Of a stretch of 64,000 nt of DNA, positions 33,952 to 43,163 are shown one piece after another; positions within the stretch are counted from its first letter, which is position 1; each line of letters opens with the position of its first letter. The stretch comes from Pseudanabaena mucicola str. Chao 1806 (lineage in GTDB: Bacteria; Cyanobacteriota; Cyanobacteriia; Pseudanabaenales; Pseudanabaenaceae). The notes under the pieces were generated by a model. The model ran no database searches, was not told where the DNA came from, and was given only the letters and a program-made list of their open reading frames with translations. The stretch is from NCBI RefSeq assembly GCF_030323025.1, contig NZ_CP097329.1, forward strand, positions 1,829,001-1,893,000, read 5' to 3'. The position numbers and the translations under genes were made by a program.

Positions 33952-35151
33952 ATGGGTCGGGCGAAAAAAGTCGTACTTGCGTATTCGGGCGGCGTTGATA
34001 CATCTGTTTGCATTCCTTATCTGAAGCAAGAATGGGGTGTTGAAGAAGTCATTACCCTTGCAGCAGATCTAGGACAAGGCGATGAATTAGCACCGATTAA
34101 ACAGAAGGCTCTAGACTCAGGGGCTTCGGTTTCTCTAGTTAGAGATGTTACTAAAGAATTTGTTACTGACTATGCCTTTCCTGCGATTAAGGCAAATGCG
34201 CTCTATGAAAATCGCTATCCTTTAACTACGGCTCTAGCACGCCCTCTCATTGCTAAAATTTTAGTGGAAGCTGCTGAAGAATATGGTGCAGATGCAGTAG
34301 CTCACGGTTGTACAGGTAAGGGCAATGACCAAGTGCGCTTTGATGTGTCGATCGCTGCACTTAATCCAGATATTAAGGTGCTCGCCCCTGCCCGTGAATG
34401 GGGGATGAGCCGCGAAGAGACGATCGCCTATGGAGAGAAGTTTGGCATTCCTTCTCCAGTTAAGAAATCTTCACCTTTTAGTATTGATCGCAACTTACTT
34501 GGACGTAGCATTGAGGCAGGTCCTCTAGAGGATGCTTGGAATGAGCCACCTGAAGAAATTTATGACTTCACTAAGGCGATTGCTGATACCCCCGATGAGC
34601 CTACCTACACTGAAATTGGCTTTGAGAAAGGGCTGCCCGTGTCACTGGATGGTCAAGCCCTTGAGCCAGTGGAATTAATTACCAGACTGAATGCGATCGC
34701 TGGTGGTAATGGCTATGGACGCATCGACATGGTAGAAAATCGTTTGGTTGGGATCAAATCCCGCGAGATCTATGAAGCCCCTGCTATGTTGGTGTTAATC
34801 CATGCTCATCGTGATCTTGAAAGTCTTGCCTTGCCCTCAGACTTAGCCCAATACAAGCGTGGTGTAGAGGAAAACTATGGCAAGATCATTTACAACGGCT
34901 TGTGGTATAGCCCTCTCAAAGCAGCCCTTGATGCGTTTATTGATAAAAGTCAGGAGCGCGTCACAGGTGTGGTTCGCGTTAAATTCCATAAAGGTAACGC
35001 CATCATCGTTGGTCGTAAATCCGTGAATTCTCTATACGACGAAGACCTAGCCACCTACACCAGTGCCGACCAGTTCGACCATAAAGCTGCCGAAGGCTTC
35101 ATTTATGTTTGGGGACTACCAATCCGTGTATGGGCTCAGAAAAACAGATAA
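33952..35151 (+). CDS. argG: Argininosuccinate synthase
   Basis: 399 residues, full length. It joins citrulline and aspartate with ATP in arginine synthesis. Seen are the PP-loop [15 protein letters not shown] (10-24), the [14 protein letters not shown] region, [31 protein letters not shown] and the C-terminal [15 protein letters not shown]. The start is ATG 33952 with GAGGAGAG 5 nt before it. A strong terminator follows after 3 nt. Confidence 0.97.
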   Translation: MGRAKKVVLAYSGGVDTSVCIPYLKQEWGVEEVITLAADLGQGDELAPIKQKALDSGASVSLVRDVTKEFVTDYAFPAIKANALYENRYPLTTALARPLIAKILVEAAEEYGADAVAHGCTGKGNDQVRFDVSIAALNPDIKVLAPAREWGMSREETIAYGEKFGIPSPVKKSSPFSIDRNLLGRSIEAGPLEDAWNEPPEEIYDFTKAIADTPDEPTYTEIGFEKGLPVSLDGQALEPVELITRLNAIAGGNGYGRIDMVENRLVGIKSREIYEAPAMLVLIHAHRDLESLALPSDLAQYKRGVEENYGKIIYNGLWYSPLKAALDAFIDKSQERVTGVVRVKFHKGNAIIVGRKSVNSLYDEDLATYTSADQFDHKAAEGFIYVWGLPIRVWAQKNR

Positions 35152-35187
35152 ACTAAAAAGGAGCGCTAGACGCTCCTTTTTAGTTTA
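35152..35187 (+). terminator. Rho-independent terminator after argG
   Basis: AACTAAAAAGGAGCG/CGCTCCTTTTTAGTT is a near-perfect stem with a TAGA loop. Confidence 0.9.
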
Positions 35188-35197
35188 TGTACTAACT

Positions 35198-35635
35198 ATG
35201 TCAAAAGTCCCTTTACCCGAAGAACGTATTTTGTTTAAAGGTCATCCTGCTGTAATTGGTAGCATGACTAGGTTATTGGTTGCCGTATTGACTTTAGGAA
35301 TTGGTGCGATTTGGTTTTGGCTAAAATCGACTAATACTCAATATTTAATTACTACCCAGCGAATTGTGATTGAAACTGGGATCTTTTCAAGAGCAATCGA
35401 AACTCTCGAAATTTATCAAGTTGATGATATTCATCTAGAAAAGCCATTAAATCAACGGATTATGGGTACAGGGAATATCCTGTTGACTACCCGAGATTTG
35501 TCAGCCCCGAAATTATTATTAGAAAGATTACCCATAGATGTCAGGGAACTTTACGAACAAATGCGTCCCTGTATTCAAGAAGCAAGATTTCGCTTTCATG
35601 TTCGTGATGAAGAAAATCCTAGAGAATTTAGCTAA
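35198..35635 (+). CDS. PH-domain (bPH2/YdbT-like) membrane protein
   Basis: 145 residues from the ATG at 35198; a longer in-frame reading overlaps argG and its terminator and is rejected. A short hydrophobic segment (about 27-43: LLVAVLTLGIGAIWFWL) precedes the bacterial PH domain: TNTQYLITTQRIVIETGIFS, LEIYQVDDIHLEKPLNQRI and GTGNILLTTRD. Such proteins sit in the cytoplasmic membrane and are linked to envelope stress or secretion, without a defined activity. It has no evident partner gene. Confidence 0.82.
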   Translation: MSKVPLPEERILFKGHPAVIGSMTRLLVAVLTLGIGAIWFWLKSTNTQYLITTQRIVIETGIFSRAIETLEIYQVDDIHLEKPLNQRIMGTGNILLTTRDLSAPKLLLERLPIDVRELYEQMRPCIQEARFRFHVRDEENPREFS

Positions 35636-35649
35636 AGATAGGACTTACA

Positions 35650-35818
35650 TATAGCGTTTAGGGACTTGCGATTAATTGAAGTACCTACAGCTTCGACTTC
35701 GCTCAGCTAACTTTGGCTGAGCGAAGTCGAAGCCATACAAACTCGGTAGTACCTTTTTCCTCGTCAAGCCCCTAGTCACTCAACTCATTATTCATCTTGT
35801 GGTTAGAAAAACGCTATA
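35650..35818. mobile_element. R3-ended element carrying a nested hairpin
   Basis: Ends TATAGCGTTTAGGGACTTGC and TTAGAAAAACGCTATA are R3-like. Inside, GCTTCGACTTCGCTCAGC/GCTGAGCGAAGTCGAAGC (35689-35732) is a strong hairpin that also occurs at 1115. At 169 bp it is longer than simple R3 copies, consistent with one element inserted in another. Confidence 0.65.
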
Positions 35819-35852
35819 TTTAGCATGTTTAATCATCTAGTGCGCTAAGCTC

Positions 35853-36452
35853 ATGTCTGAACCCATCTGGTCATATGTCACGCCTGGTATTCCTGACGAA
35901 CTCTTCGAGCGCCTGCCTGGTATTCCTATGAGCAAATGTGAAACTCGCCTGCTAATTTTGGGGCAACTACGTTTAAAGGTAGATTCAATTCTTTGGGACA
36001 TTGGCGCAGGTACAGGAACAATTCCCGTGGAGATAGGTTTGCTCTGTCCTAAGGGAAAAATTGTGGCGATCGAACGTGATGAAGATGTAGCAGGGTTGAT
36101 TGCGACCAACTGCAAAAAATTTGACGTGAATAATGTTGAAATTAGAGTTGGTAGTGCACCTGAATGTTTAACTGACTTGACTGTAGCTCCTGATCGTATT
36201 TGTATCGAGGGTGGGCGATCTGTATCAGAAATTCTGGAATATGGTTGGGAGCGTTTGCAATTTGATGGTCGAGCGATCGCTACTACTAATAGTCTCGAAG
36301 GTTTGTATGCAATTTCGGAAAGCTTTGCGAAACTGCACGCCCGTAACGTGGAAGTAGTGCAGTCTTCTGTCAACCGCCTAGAAACTCGTGGCAATCGTCA
36401 AGTTTTTGCTGCTGTTAGTCCAATATTTATTATTAGTGGTGAAAAAATTTAA
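35853..36452 (+). CDS. cbiT: Precorrin-6B C15-methyltransferase (decarboxylating), CbiT subunit
   Basis: 199 residues. A SAM-dependent methyltransferase of cobalamin (corrin) synthesis that methylates C15 and decarboxylates the acetate at C12. Marks are the N-terminal TPGIPDELFERLPGIPMSKC, LWDIGAGTGTIPVEIGLLCP (motif I, about 48-67), IVAIERDEDVAGLI and the GGRSVSEIL segment. Stand-alone CbiT, not fused to CbiE as CobL, is common in cyanobacteria. cobK of the same pathway lies 9.3 kb away, so pathway genes are scattered. Confidence 0.92.
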   Translation: MSEPIWSYVTPGIPDELFERLPGIPMSKCETRLLILGQLRLKVDSILWDIGAGTGTIPVEIGLLCPKGKIVAIERDEDVAGLIATNCKKFDVNNVEIRVGSAPECLTDLTVAPDRICIEGGRSVSEILEYGWERLQFDGRAIATTNSLEGLYAISESFAKLHARNVEVVQSSVNRLETRGNRQVFAAVSPIFIISGEKI

Positions 36453-36474
36453 CTTTCGCTCAATCCTAAAGGTC

Positions 36475-37116
36475 TTACAGAAGTGAACTGCTCTGTGATT
36501 TACTTTGTACAGCTTTTAGAAAATCATGAGGTGTGTTGCAGTTAAAAAGCATGTCTAATGGTACATAGGGAATTTCTACAACTTCTTGAGTATCTAGCCA
36601 TTTCTGAAACGATCGCTCGCCCTTTTCGATAACCTCGGCCAGTGACGCTTGACATTGCCATCGATAAAAGCCGCAGAGAGGTTCCCATTGCTTGGGTGAT
36701 TGATTAGAATCGCTTTCCACATGGTGAGGTAAATAGGCGATCGCAGTTTGAGGCAAATTATCTAACTGGCTAGCCCAAGTTTGGAGAATATCGCTTTGGA
36801 TGTTGGGTAAATCGCAGGCTAATAATAGTAACCAATCTGGAGGAGAATTAGCGATCGCCTGAATTCCCTGCCAAAATCCCATTAATGCACCATCAAGTTT
36901 TTTGTCAACAACTAAATGAATAGATTTTAGATGGTTGGTAGTGAGATGTTGATATTGTTGCTGACTACGAGCCACGATATAGACAGAATCAGCTACTAGC
37001 AAGGCGATGTGACTTGTTCTTGATAATAATGTTTCACCCTTAATTTCTAATAGAGCTTTATCGCTTCCCATCCGCGAACTTTTACCACCCGCAAGTGCGA
37101 TCGCTGTAATCTTCAT
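36475..37116 (-). CDS. mobA: Molybdenum cofactor guanylyltransferase
   Basis: 213 residues from ATG 37116; a TTG at 37128 is in frame but less likely. The nucleotidyltransferase signature LAGGKSSRMGSDKALLEI (about 9-26) binds GTP, LLACDLPNIQSD carries the metal-binding Asp, and GALMGFWQGIQAI is typical of the family. It attaches GMP to molybdopterin to form the bis-MGD cofactor of enzymes such as nitrate reductase. It lies 17 nt after the protein kinase gene and is probably co-transcribed with it, an unusual pairing. Confidence 0.9.
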   Translation of the reverse strand: MKITAIALAGGKSSRMGSDKALLEIKGETLLSRTSHIALLVADSVYIVARSQQQYQHLTTNHLKSIHLVVDKKLDGALMGFWQGIQAIANSPPDWLLLLACDLPNIQSDILQTWASQLDNLPQTAIAYLPHHVESDSNQSPKQWEPLCGFYRWQCQASLAEVIEKGERSFQKWLDTQEVVEIPYVPLDMLFNCNTPHDFLKAVQSKSQSSSLL

Positions 37117-37133
37117 AGGGTTACTCAATCATC

Positions 37134-38990
37134 TTACTGTCTCTTAGTTTCATTGATTTGCCATTGTTTTGAGGTTTCATTCCAAAGCAAACTTATTCGC
37201 AAAATCTCAGAACTAATTTTTTTCCCTTGTTTGTAGGTCAAACTGATATTTATGACAGCCGAGTTATCTTTCAATTCAATAATATTCATACTATCGACTG
37301 TTACTTGATCAACACTTTGCCACCAATTTGTAAAACTGTTAATTCCATTTGCTCCATCACGTTGAAATTTTGGAGTAAGATTCTGCCATGCTGCTGTGAG
37401 TTGTTGAGTGTTGATCAAACTGTAATATTCTTTGATAAATTCCTCAGGAGAAGCCTTAGACTGTTTTGTCGGAGATGGATTTAGAGGTGGAGGTGGAGTT
37501 ACAGTCGTTTTTGTTGTATCTAGAGTTGGAGTTGTAGACGGAGTAGTATTTGTTTTTGGAATTGAACTTGGGGTTTGATCTGATAGGGATTCATAGGCTA
37601 AGACTTTTACCGAAAATTTATCTTTTGTAAGTCCATCAGGAGTAGCCAAGGCACAATACGCATCAGAAACAGATCTTTTGTATTCTACAAGTTTGACGAA
37701 ACAACTTTGACGATCTGGGAAGTAATCAACATACACTTGCTGTAGTAAACCATCACCACCAAATACTGAAAATACTGCTGCATTCTTATATCCTTTTGAT
37801 TGCAACCTTTTGACTTGATCATTAGCTTTGTCTACATCAACAAAAGCTGAATCTGCAAGAAAAATAAATGGAGCTTTTGGAACTGATTTATTAAAGGGAG
37901 AGATTTTATTCCAGAAGGCGATGATGCCGCCATTTTGCGAAATGACAACACCTAGGGCGATCGCTGCACCAATTGCACCCCCCACGATCATCGTGGCTAA
38001 TGCTTGACCAAGGATTTTCTTCTTAGGATCATTTTGAGGCTGATAGACGTAGATATCAGGTTGATTTTGAATTGTAGATGTATAGTTTCTTGGCGTTACA
38101 GCTAATGTCTGCATATAAGACATGGCAGCTTGGTCAGGAACCTTAGTTGCATTTACTTGATTTGGGGATTGATTAACCTGCAAAGCATTCAACATTTCTC
38201 GCGCCGAACTGTAGCGATCGCGGGGATCAAATTGGAGTGACTTTGCAAATATAGTTTTTAAATCAGCACTAATACCAGTAACTTGGTTCTGCCAAAGCAC
38301 TTCACCAGTTAGGTGATCAGTACCTAATTCTTGTGGATATTTGCCCGTCAGTGCGAAGATCGCGGTTAAAGCAAGACTGTAGAGATCGCTAGCGAAAAAT
38401 GGTCTACCTGCCGCCTGTTCCGAAGCCATAAACCCAGGTGTCCCAATCACAATTGAGTGAGCCTGTTGAGCAGAACTGCGGATTGTGCTTACATTTAAAG
38501 TTTCTTTGACTGCGCCAAAATCAATCAGTACGGGTTCACCAGAACGCAGAATAATATTGTCGGGTTTAATATCACGATGAATGATGCCCCTTTCATGGAC
38601 ATAGATCAATGTTTGCAGGATGCTACTCATTAAGTAGCGCACAGCATCTTCATTCCATTTCCCATTCCTCTCTATAGTTTCCGTTAAAGTTAGACCATCA
38701 ATCCATTCTTGGACTAAATAGAACAGTCCATTTTCTATGAAATTAGCATAGAGTTTAGGAATGTAGCGACTTTCCTCGCCTAAAGTTTCCAACACCACCG
38801 CTTCACGATGAAATCGTTGCTTTAATAAGTCATACATTTGAGGATTATCGGCAACGGGCTTGAGTTGCTTGATTACACAACGACGATTAGAGGGCATTTT
38901 GGTATCTTCTGCCAAATAGGTCTCGCCAAAGCCACCACTACTGAGGACGCTAGTGATGCGATAGCGGTTATCTAAAAGGTTTGACATCAT
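37134..38990 (-). CDS. Membrane Ser/Thr protein kinase with SPOR-like and NTF2-like extracytoplasmic domains
   Basis: 618 residues from the MM at 38987-38990; ATG 39014 would add eight. The Hanks-type kinase domain (about 7-270) has the Gly loop LSSGGFGETYLAED, Lys41 in CVIKQLKP, HRD at 138-140 (HRDIKPDNI) and DFG at 157-159. One TM helix (about 330-352) is followed by a SPOR-like segment (ADSAFVDVDKANDQVKRLQ), a Thr/Pro-rich linker and a C-terminal NTF2-like domain (SPEEFIKEYYSLINTQQLTA). Catalysis is cytoplasmic and sensing is probably periplasmic. mobA follows after 17 nt. Substrate unknown. Confidence 0.9.
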   Translation of the reverse strand: MMSNLLDNRYRITSVLSSGGFGETYLAEDTKMPSNRRCVIKQLKPVADNPQMYDLLKQRFHREAVVLETLGEESRYIPKLYANFIENGLFYLVQEWIDGLTLTETIERNGKWNEDAVRYLMSSILQTLIYVHERGIIHRDIKPDNIILRSGEPVLIDFGAVKETLNVSTIRSSAQQAHSIVIGTPGFMASEQAAGRPFFASDLYSLALTAIFALTGKYPQELGTDHLTGEVLWQNQVTGISADLKTIFAKSLQFDPRDRYSSAREMLNALQVNQSPNQVNATKVPDQAAMSYMQTLAVTPRNYTSTIQNQPDIYVYQPQNDPKKKILGQALATMIVGGAIGAAIALGVVISQNGGIIAFWNKISPFNKSVPKAPFIFLADSAFVDVDKANDQVKRLQSKGYKNAAVFSVFGGDGLLQQVYVDYFPDRQSCFVKLVEYKRSVSDAYCALATPDGLTKDKFSVKVLAYESLSDQTPSSIPKTNTTPSTTPTLDTTKTTVTPPPPLNPSPTKQSKASPEEFIKEYYSLINTQQLTAAWQNLTPKFQRDGANGINSFTNWWQSVDQVTVDSMNIIELKDNSAVINISLTYKQGKKISSEILRISLLWNETSKQWQINETKRQ

Positions 38991-39193
38991 GGAGTTAATT
39001 AATCGCCTATTCATCGCCTATTATTAATTTTGGAAACCACGCAAGTTTGCCAACACTTTTGCGGTTTGGTATTACAGATCCTTGCGTTGAAGTAAAAACC
39101 AAAAAAATTTTGGAAAGTCTAATCTAGTAACACTTTCAATAAAAATATCGTGGTTTATTTAGGCGCAGAGGACTGTAATTGTTATTAGCGTTA

Positions 39194-40306
39194 TTAGCGA
39201 TCGTACAACATAAATAGTGTTTTGCGTTGCTTACAAGGTTCTAGGGTTTGCTTACCTATGAGTTCAAGCTGTTTCTTAATCTCTTGTTTGAGATTGTAAA
39301 AATCTGATTTTTGAGATACCAAAGGATCATCAATGGAATATACCTCTACGATCGCCTCTCTGCCTTTAGCAAAGAAATCACCCATTTTTAATAATTTCCA
39401 GTGATCACTGAGTTCCTCACTTACTGCTGCCGAAAATACTAAAAATCTATTTAACTTTCTAGTTAGCGATTCGATTCTGGCGGCGACATTAACAGCATCA
39501 CCGATGATTGTGTACTCTTTTTTGGTTTGAGAACCGATATTTCCTTCTAAAACTGTTCCCTTAGATAGCCCAATCCCAACGTAGAGAACTCGCAATGGGC
39601 TATTAACAGGTGCGCGATCGCGTAAAACCTCTAACTCTGCCAGAATATTGAGACTAGCTTGCAAAGCTTCATTTGCGCGATCTCCATCAAAATATGCCAT
39701 CACACAATCACCTATAAATTTGGTTACTTCACCACCTTTAGCCGCAATCTCTGAGGTGCAAACTGTAAAAAATTGATTGAGTAACTCCACAACTTCAGTT
39801 ACTTGTAGTTTCTCAGTGATACTGGTAAAACCCATAACATCTGCGAAGAAAATTATTTTTTCGGAATAGCGTGGAATCAGAGTAAGCGGATTAATGCCAT
39901 TTTCGATCGCTTGCAAAACCCCTGAATGGGTATAGTTTGCTAAAGCCATTTTTGACTCACTCAAGGTTTGCAGTAATACTTTGAATGGTTTAAGCAAAAT
40001 ATCATTATTTTCATCCAATACGATTACTTTCATCGACCAGTCAGGAAAGTATCTTTCATTTATATCTAGTTGTAATTTAAGACATAAAACTTGCTTATGA
40101 CGATCATCTCTTAAAATTTTTTCGTACAGTAAATCTACTCGCTCATCATCCCCTTCCAAAATCTGAAAGAAAATCCCACTACAACTCAGTAAAATGCCTG
40201 TAATCCCTTCCCTAACATTATTTGTTTGTGAAACAATTTCAATATTTTCTATTTCTTTTCTGGTTAATGAGCGTGAGAAATTACTAATATAGGTTAGCCT
40301 TTTCAT
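39194..40306 (-). CDS. BLUF-domain photoactivated adenylyl cyclase (OaPAC/bPAC type)
   Basis: 370 residues. The N-terminal BLUF domain (1-95) binds flavin; Tyr6 (KRLTYISNFSR), Gln48 (GIFFQILEG), Trp90 and Met92 (FPDWSM), the photochemical residues, are all present. A linker helix (100-135) leads to a class III cyclase domain (about 147-345). It has metal Asp156 (FFADVMGF) and Asp200 (KFIGDCVMAYF), Lys196 and Thr266 expected for ATP rather than GTP, and Asn273 and Arg277 (DAVNVAAR). Length and order match the Oscillatoria photoactivated adenylyl cyclase. Blue light is predicted to switch on cAMP synthesis. The gene is monocistronic, with R1 copy 6 upstream. Confidence 0.95.
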   Translation of the reverse strand: MKRLTYISNFSRSLTRKEIENIEIVSQTNNVREGITGILLSCSGIFFQILEGDDERVDLLYEKILRDDRHKQVLCLKLQLDINERYFPDWSMKVIVLDENNDILLKPFKVLLQTLSESKMALANYTHSGVLQAIENGINPLTLIPRYSEKIIFFADVMGFTSITEKLQVTEVVELLNQFFTVCTSEIAAKGGEVTKFIGDCVMAYFDGDRANEALQASLNILAELEVLRDRAPVNSPLRVLYVGIGLSKGTVLEGNIGSQTKKEYTIIGDAVNVAARIESLTRKLNRFLVFSAAVSEELSDHWKLLKMGDFFAKGREAIVEVYSIDDPLVSQKSDFYNLKQEIKKQLELIGKQTLEPCKQRKTLFMLYDR

Positions 40307-40651
40307 AGAATTGCAATATTTTTGTTAATAAAAGAAGTCAATTTCTGATGCAATTAAAGACCCCTACAACACTTGTAAGTAGCTAGACATAAGTAAACTA
40401 AAAACCGAGAGTTTTGTTCCGCCCGCGTAGCGGGCGGAACAAAACTCTGGTTTGGGTTTTAATTAAGTTGAGCTACTTAACTCAAATGTCAACAGAAGTG
40501 TAATCAGCAATAAAGCGTAACTGTTTTTATAGATACTTACAATATAAATGTATTATAAATCACATTTTGCTTAAACAGTTTCTCGGTATCTGCTCACTGG
40601 TTGCGATAGGATTAAAATTGCTGCTTTTACGTTGATAAATCATTATTTCCC
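40307..40651. other. Divergent spacer between the photoactivated cyclase and rpiA
   Basis: 345 bp containing R1 copy 6 (40378-40477) and AT-rich flanks. Promoters for both genes must lie here. I see no recognisable CRP-type palindrome (TGTGA-N6-TCACA) or riboswitch. Confidence 0.5.
40378..40477. mobile_element. TA-flanked MITE-like palindrome, family R1, copy 6
   Basis: A 100-bp copy, start AGTAGCTAGACATAAG, end AAGTTGAGCTACT, TA at 40376-40377 and 40478-40479. It is the best-preserved copy, with a perfect CCGCCCGCGTAGCGGGCGG core. Confidence 0.88.
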
Positions 40652-41365
40652 ATGAGTATTTCTGCTGAAGATATTAAAAAGTTAAAACAAGAAGTTGGTA
40701 TTGCGGCGGCGCAACGAGTCCAGTCAGGTATGGTAGTGGGTTTAGGTACTGGCTCAACTACTGCCTTTGCGATCGAGGAGTTAGGTAGACGCATTAGCGC
40801 AGGCGAGCTAACCGATATTGTTGGTATTCCAACATCATTCCAAGCCTCCGTATTAGGAAAAAAATATGGTATTCCCATCCGTAGCCTTGATGATGTTGAT
40901 CGCGTAGATGTGGCGATCGATGGTGCTGATGAGGTTGATCCCCACAAGACCTTGATTAAGGGTGGTGGTGCAGCCCATACGCGCGAAAAGGTGGTTGATT
41001 CCCTCGCCAGCCTGTTTATCGTTGTCGTTGATGAATCAAAATTAGTTGATAAGCTAGGTTCTACCTTTGCTGTGCCCATCGAAGTTTTGCCTATGGCTGT
41101 TGCACCTGTAACTAGAGCCGTCGAAAAGCTTGGTGGTAAGCCTGAACTGAGAATGGGTGTAAAAAAAGATGGTCCTGTGATTACGGATCAAGGCAATATG
41201 GTCTTAGATGTCACCTTTGATGCGATCGTTGATGCGGCTGAACTAGAAAAGACCTTAAATAATATTCCCGGTGTCGTTGAAAACGGTCTCTTTGTTGGCG
41301 TTACCGATCTCATTCTCGTTGGCGAATTTAAAGACGGCAAGCCTCAAATTCGTGAAATTTCTTAG
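40652..41365 (+). CDS. rpiA: Ribose-5-phosphate isomerase A
   Basis: 237 residues. It interconverts ribose 5-phosphate and ribulose 5-phosphate in the Calvin cycle and pentose phosphate pathway. Visible are [20 protein letters not shown] (28-47), [20 protein letters not shown] (the catalytic Asp/Glu region, about 90-110), ESKLVDKLG and PIEVLPMAV. It converges with cysK across an R7 palindrome. No anomaly seen. Confidence 0.96.
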   Translation: MSISAEDIKKLKQEVGIAAAQRVQSGMVVGLGTGSTTAFAIEELGRRISAGELTDIVGIPTSFQASVLGKKYGIPIRSLDDVDRVDVAIDGADEVDPHKTLIKGGGAAHTREKVVDSLASLFIVVVDESKLVDKLGSTFAVPIEVLPMAVAPVTRAVEKLGGKPELRMGVKKDGPVITDQGNMVLDVTFDAIVDAAELEKTLNNIPGVVENGLFVGVTDLILVGEFKDGKPQIREIS

Positions 41366-41392
41366 TTTTATAGAAGCTTCCACTTTGCCTAA

Positions 41393-41443
41393 CTAAATAT
41401 TTGGGTAAGGATGGGCGGCGCTTCGCGCCGCCCATCCTTACTT
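41393..41443. mobile_element. Palindrome, family R7, copy 2, between convergent rpiA and cysK
   Basis: GTAAGGATGGGCGGCGC/GCGCCGCCCATCCTTAC with a TTC loop ends three bases before the cysK stop. It probably serves as a bidirectional terminator. Confidence 0.75.
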
Positions 41444-42397
41444 CTAGCTAAGTGCTAGCAGTTCAGGATCTTGGAATAGCGGTGTACTTAAGTAACGTTC
41501 GCCAAAACTAGGCTGGATCATCACAATAATTTTGCCTTCATTCTCAGGACGCTTTGCAATCTGAATTGCTGCATAGAGAGCTGCTCCACTGGAAATTCCT
41601 GACAGCAAACCTTCCTCACGGGCTAGTCTGCGTCCAAAAGTGATCGCTTGATCATCACTAACAGGAATAATTTCATCAATCAATTCCGTTTTCAATACCT
41701 CGGGTACAAACCCTGCACCAATACCTTGAATTTTGTGAGGACCAGGGCGACCACCAGATAATACAGGGCTATTGGCTGGCTCAACTGCGATCGCCTTAAA
41801 AGATGGCTTTCGGGACTTAATGACTTCGGAAACCCCTGTAATTGTCCCCCCAGTACCAACCCCCGAAATCAAGAAATCAATCTGTCCATCAGTATCTTCC
41901 CAAATTTCTTCGGCAGTAGTTTTGCGATGAATGGAAGGATTAGAAGGATTGCGAAACTGTTGCAACATATAGGCGTTGCTCGTAGTTTCAGAAATTTCCT
42001 TAGCGCGACGGATTGCACCGCCCATACCTTCACTACCAGGGGTCAATTCGAGTTCGGCTCCATAGGCTCGTAACATGGCTCGACGTTCTAAACTCATGGT
42101 TTCTGGCATAGTCAGAATTAAGCGGTATCCCTTGGCTGCTGCTACCATTGCTAGAGCAATACCTGTATTGCCTGAAGTTGGCTCGACTAGGATGGTTTTA
42201 TTTGGGGAGATTAAGCCCTGCTCCTCCGCTTCTTGAATCATGTTGACTCCGATGCGATCCTTAACGGAAGCAGCAGGATTCATGCTTTCAAGTTTAACGA
42301 TAATTCTTCCCACACAGCCTTCAGCTTTAGGGATACGTTGCAATTCAACTAAGGGGGTACGTCCGACTAATTCAGTAATATTATTAGCGATTTTCAT
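41444..42397 (-). CDS. cysK: Cysteine synthase A (O-acetylserine sulfhydrylase)
   Basis: 317 residues, PLP-dependent. It makes cysteine from O-acetylserine and sulfide. The PLP Lys lies in [14 protein letters not shown] (about 41-54). The phosphate-binding loop is [14 protein letters not shown], the Asn loop [12 protein letters not shown], and the C-terminal Ser loop [11 protein letters not shown]. The start is ATG 42397. The gene is monocistronic by position. Confidence 0.96.
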   Translation of the reverse strand: MKIANNITELVGRTPLVELQRIPKAEGCVGRIIVKLESMNPAASVKDRIGVNMIQEAEEQGLISPNKTILVEPTSGNTGIALAMVAAAKGYRLILTMPETMSLERRAMLRAYGAELELTPGSEGMGGAIRRAKEISETTSNAYMLQQFRNPSNPSIHRKTTAEEIWEDTDGQIDFLISGVGTGGTITGVSEVIKSRKPSFKAIAVEPANSPVLSGGRPGPHKIQGIGAGFVPEVLKTELIDEIIPVSDDQAITFGRRLAREEGLLSGISSGAALYAAIQIAKRPENEGKIIVMIQPSFGERYLSTPLFQDPELLALS

Positions 42398-42605
42398 AGG
42401 TAAGAGCTTGAATGATTGCTGGTAAATGAGCCTGTTGTCAACTTTAGAGCATTTTTGAGAGGTTTGGGATTTCTTGCTATTAAGTGGCGATCGCTACTTT
42501 TATGCCCCAAAAGCTACACACACTAACTCTTTTCGGGTTTAATAGGGATATTGCGATCGCAAAAAAATTTCACAACATCATCACAAACTTATTAATTAAC
42601 CAACT

Positions 42606-43004
42606 ATGGCTGCTACTTTAAAAGATTTTTTAGAAGAATGTCACACTCTCGGCTTAGTACGTCTCATCGTCACCAGTGATGCGGGTGTGCTAGAAGCAAG
42701 GGTAAATATCGAGAAACTTTTTTACGCGGAACTCCCCAAGGGTAAGTATGCGAATATGCACTCTGAGCATATCGAGTTTCATCTCAATATGGACAAAATC
42801 ACCGATGTCCGCTTTGAAACCGCCGAAGCCAAACGCGGCAATTTCACCACCTACGCGATCCGTTTCCTCGATGCCGACGACAAGGCGCAAATGAGCGCTT
42901 TCTTGCAATGGGGTAAACCAGGGGAATATGCTGAAGGACAAGTCGAGGCATGGTCTACTCTCAAAGACAAATACGGCGAAACTTGGAAGCCTGAACCTGT
43001 TTAG
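42606..43004 (+). CDS. Conserved cyanobacterial protein, ChuX/HutX-like
   Basis: 132 residues: LKDFLEECHTLGLVRLIVTS, VEARVNIEKLFYAELPKG-like strands, SEHIEFHLNMDKITDVRFET and TYAIRFLDADDKAQMSAFLQ. The pattern resembles ChuX/HutX-like heme-binding folds that are annotated in cyanobacteria; this is recollection of a family, not a search result. There is no signal peptide, so it is cytoplasmic. No heme gene is nearby. A role in heme or tetrapyrrole handling is possible but unproven. Confidence 0.65.
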   Translation: MAATLKDFLEECHTLGLVRLIVTSDAGVLEARVNIEKLFYAELPKGKYANMHSEHIEFHLNMDKITDVRFETAEAKRGNFTTYAIRFLDADDKAQMSAFLQWGKPGEYAEGQVEAWSTLKDKYGETWKPEPV

Positions 43005-43163
43005 AGTGAGTATACTGAACCCATCAAGACTGAACCTGTCAACACTAAAAGAGGAAATACTTAGCAAATTCTAAATTTTTATCTTAAAGAGCAGAATGAA
43101 AATTTTTACCCAAAGATTTTAATACCTTCAAGTATTAGAAAAGCTCTGACTGCTAAGCATGAC

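Noticed and set aside
35063-35197. N-terminal extension of the PH-domain gene over the end of argG
   Set aside because: It crosses the argG terminator; ATG 35198 fits the domain start.
35837-36394. Minus-strand ORF of 185 codons opposite cbiT
   Set aside because: Antisense shadow; Ser/Arg-rich text without any family resemblance, while the plus strand is a clear CbiT.
40307-40651. cAMP-receptor (CRP/SyCRP1) binding site upstream of the photoactivated cyclase
   Set aside because: No TGTGA-N6-TCACA-like palindrome could be seen; only R1 and AT-rich sequence.
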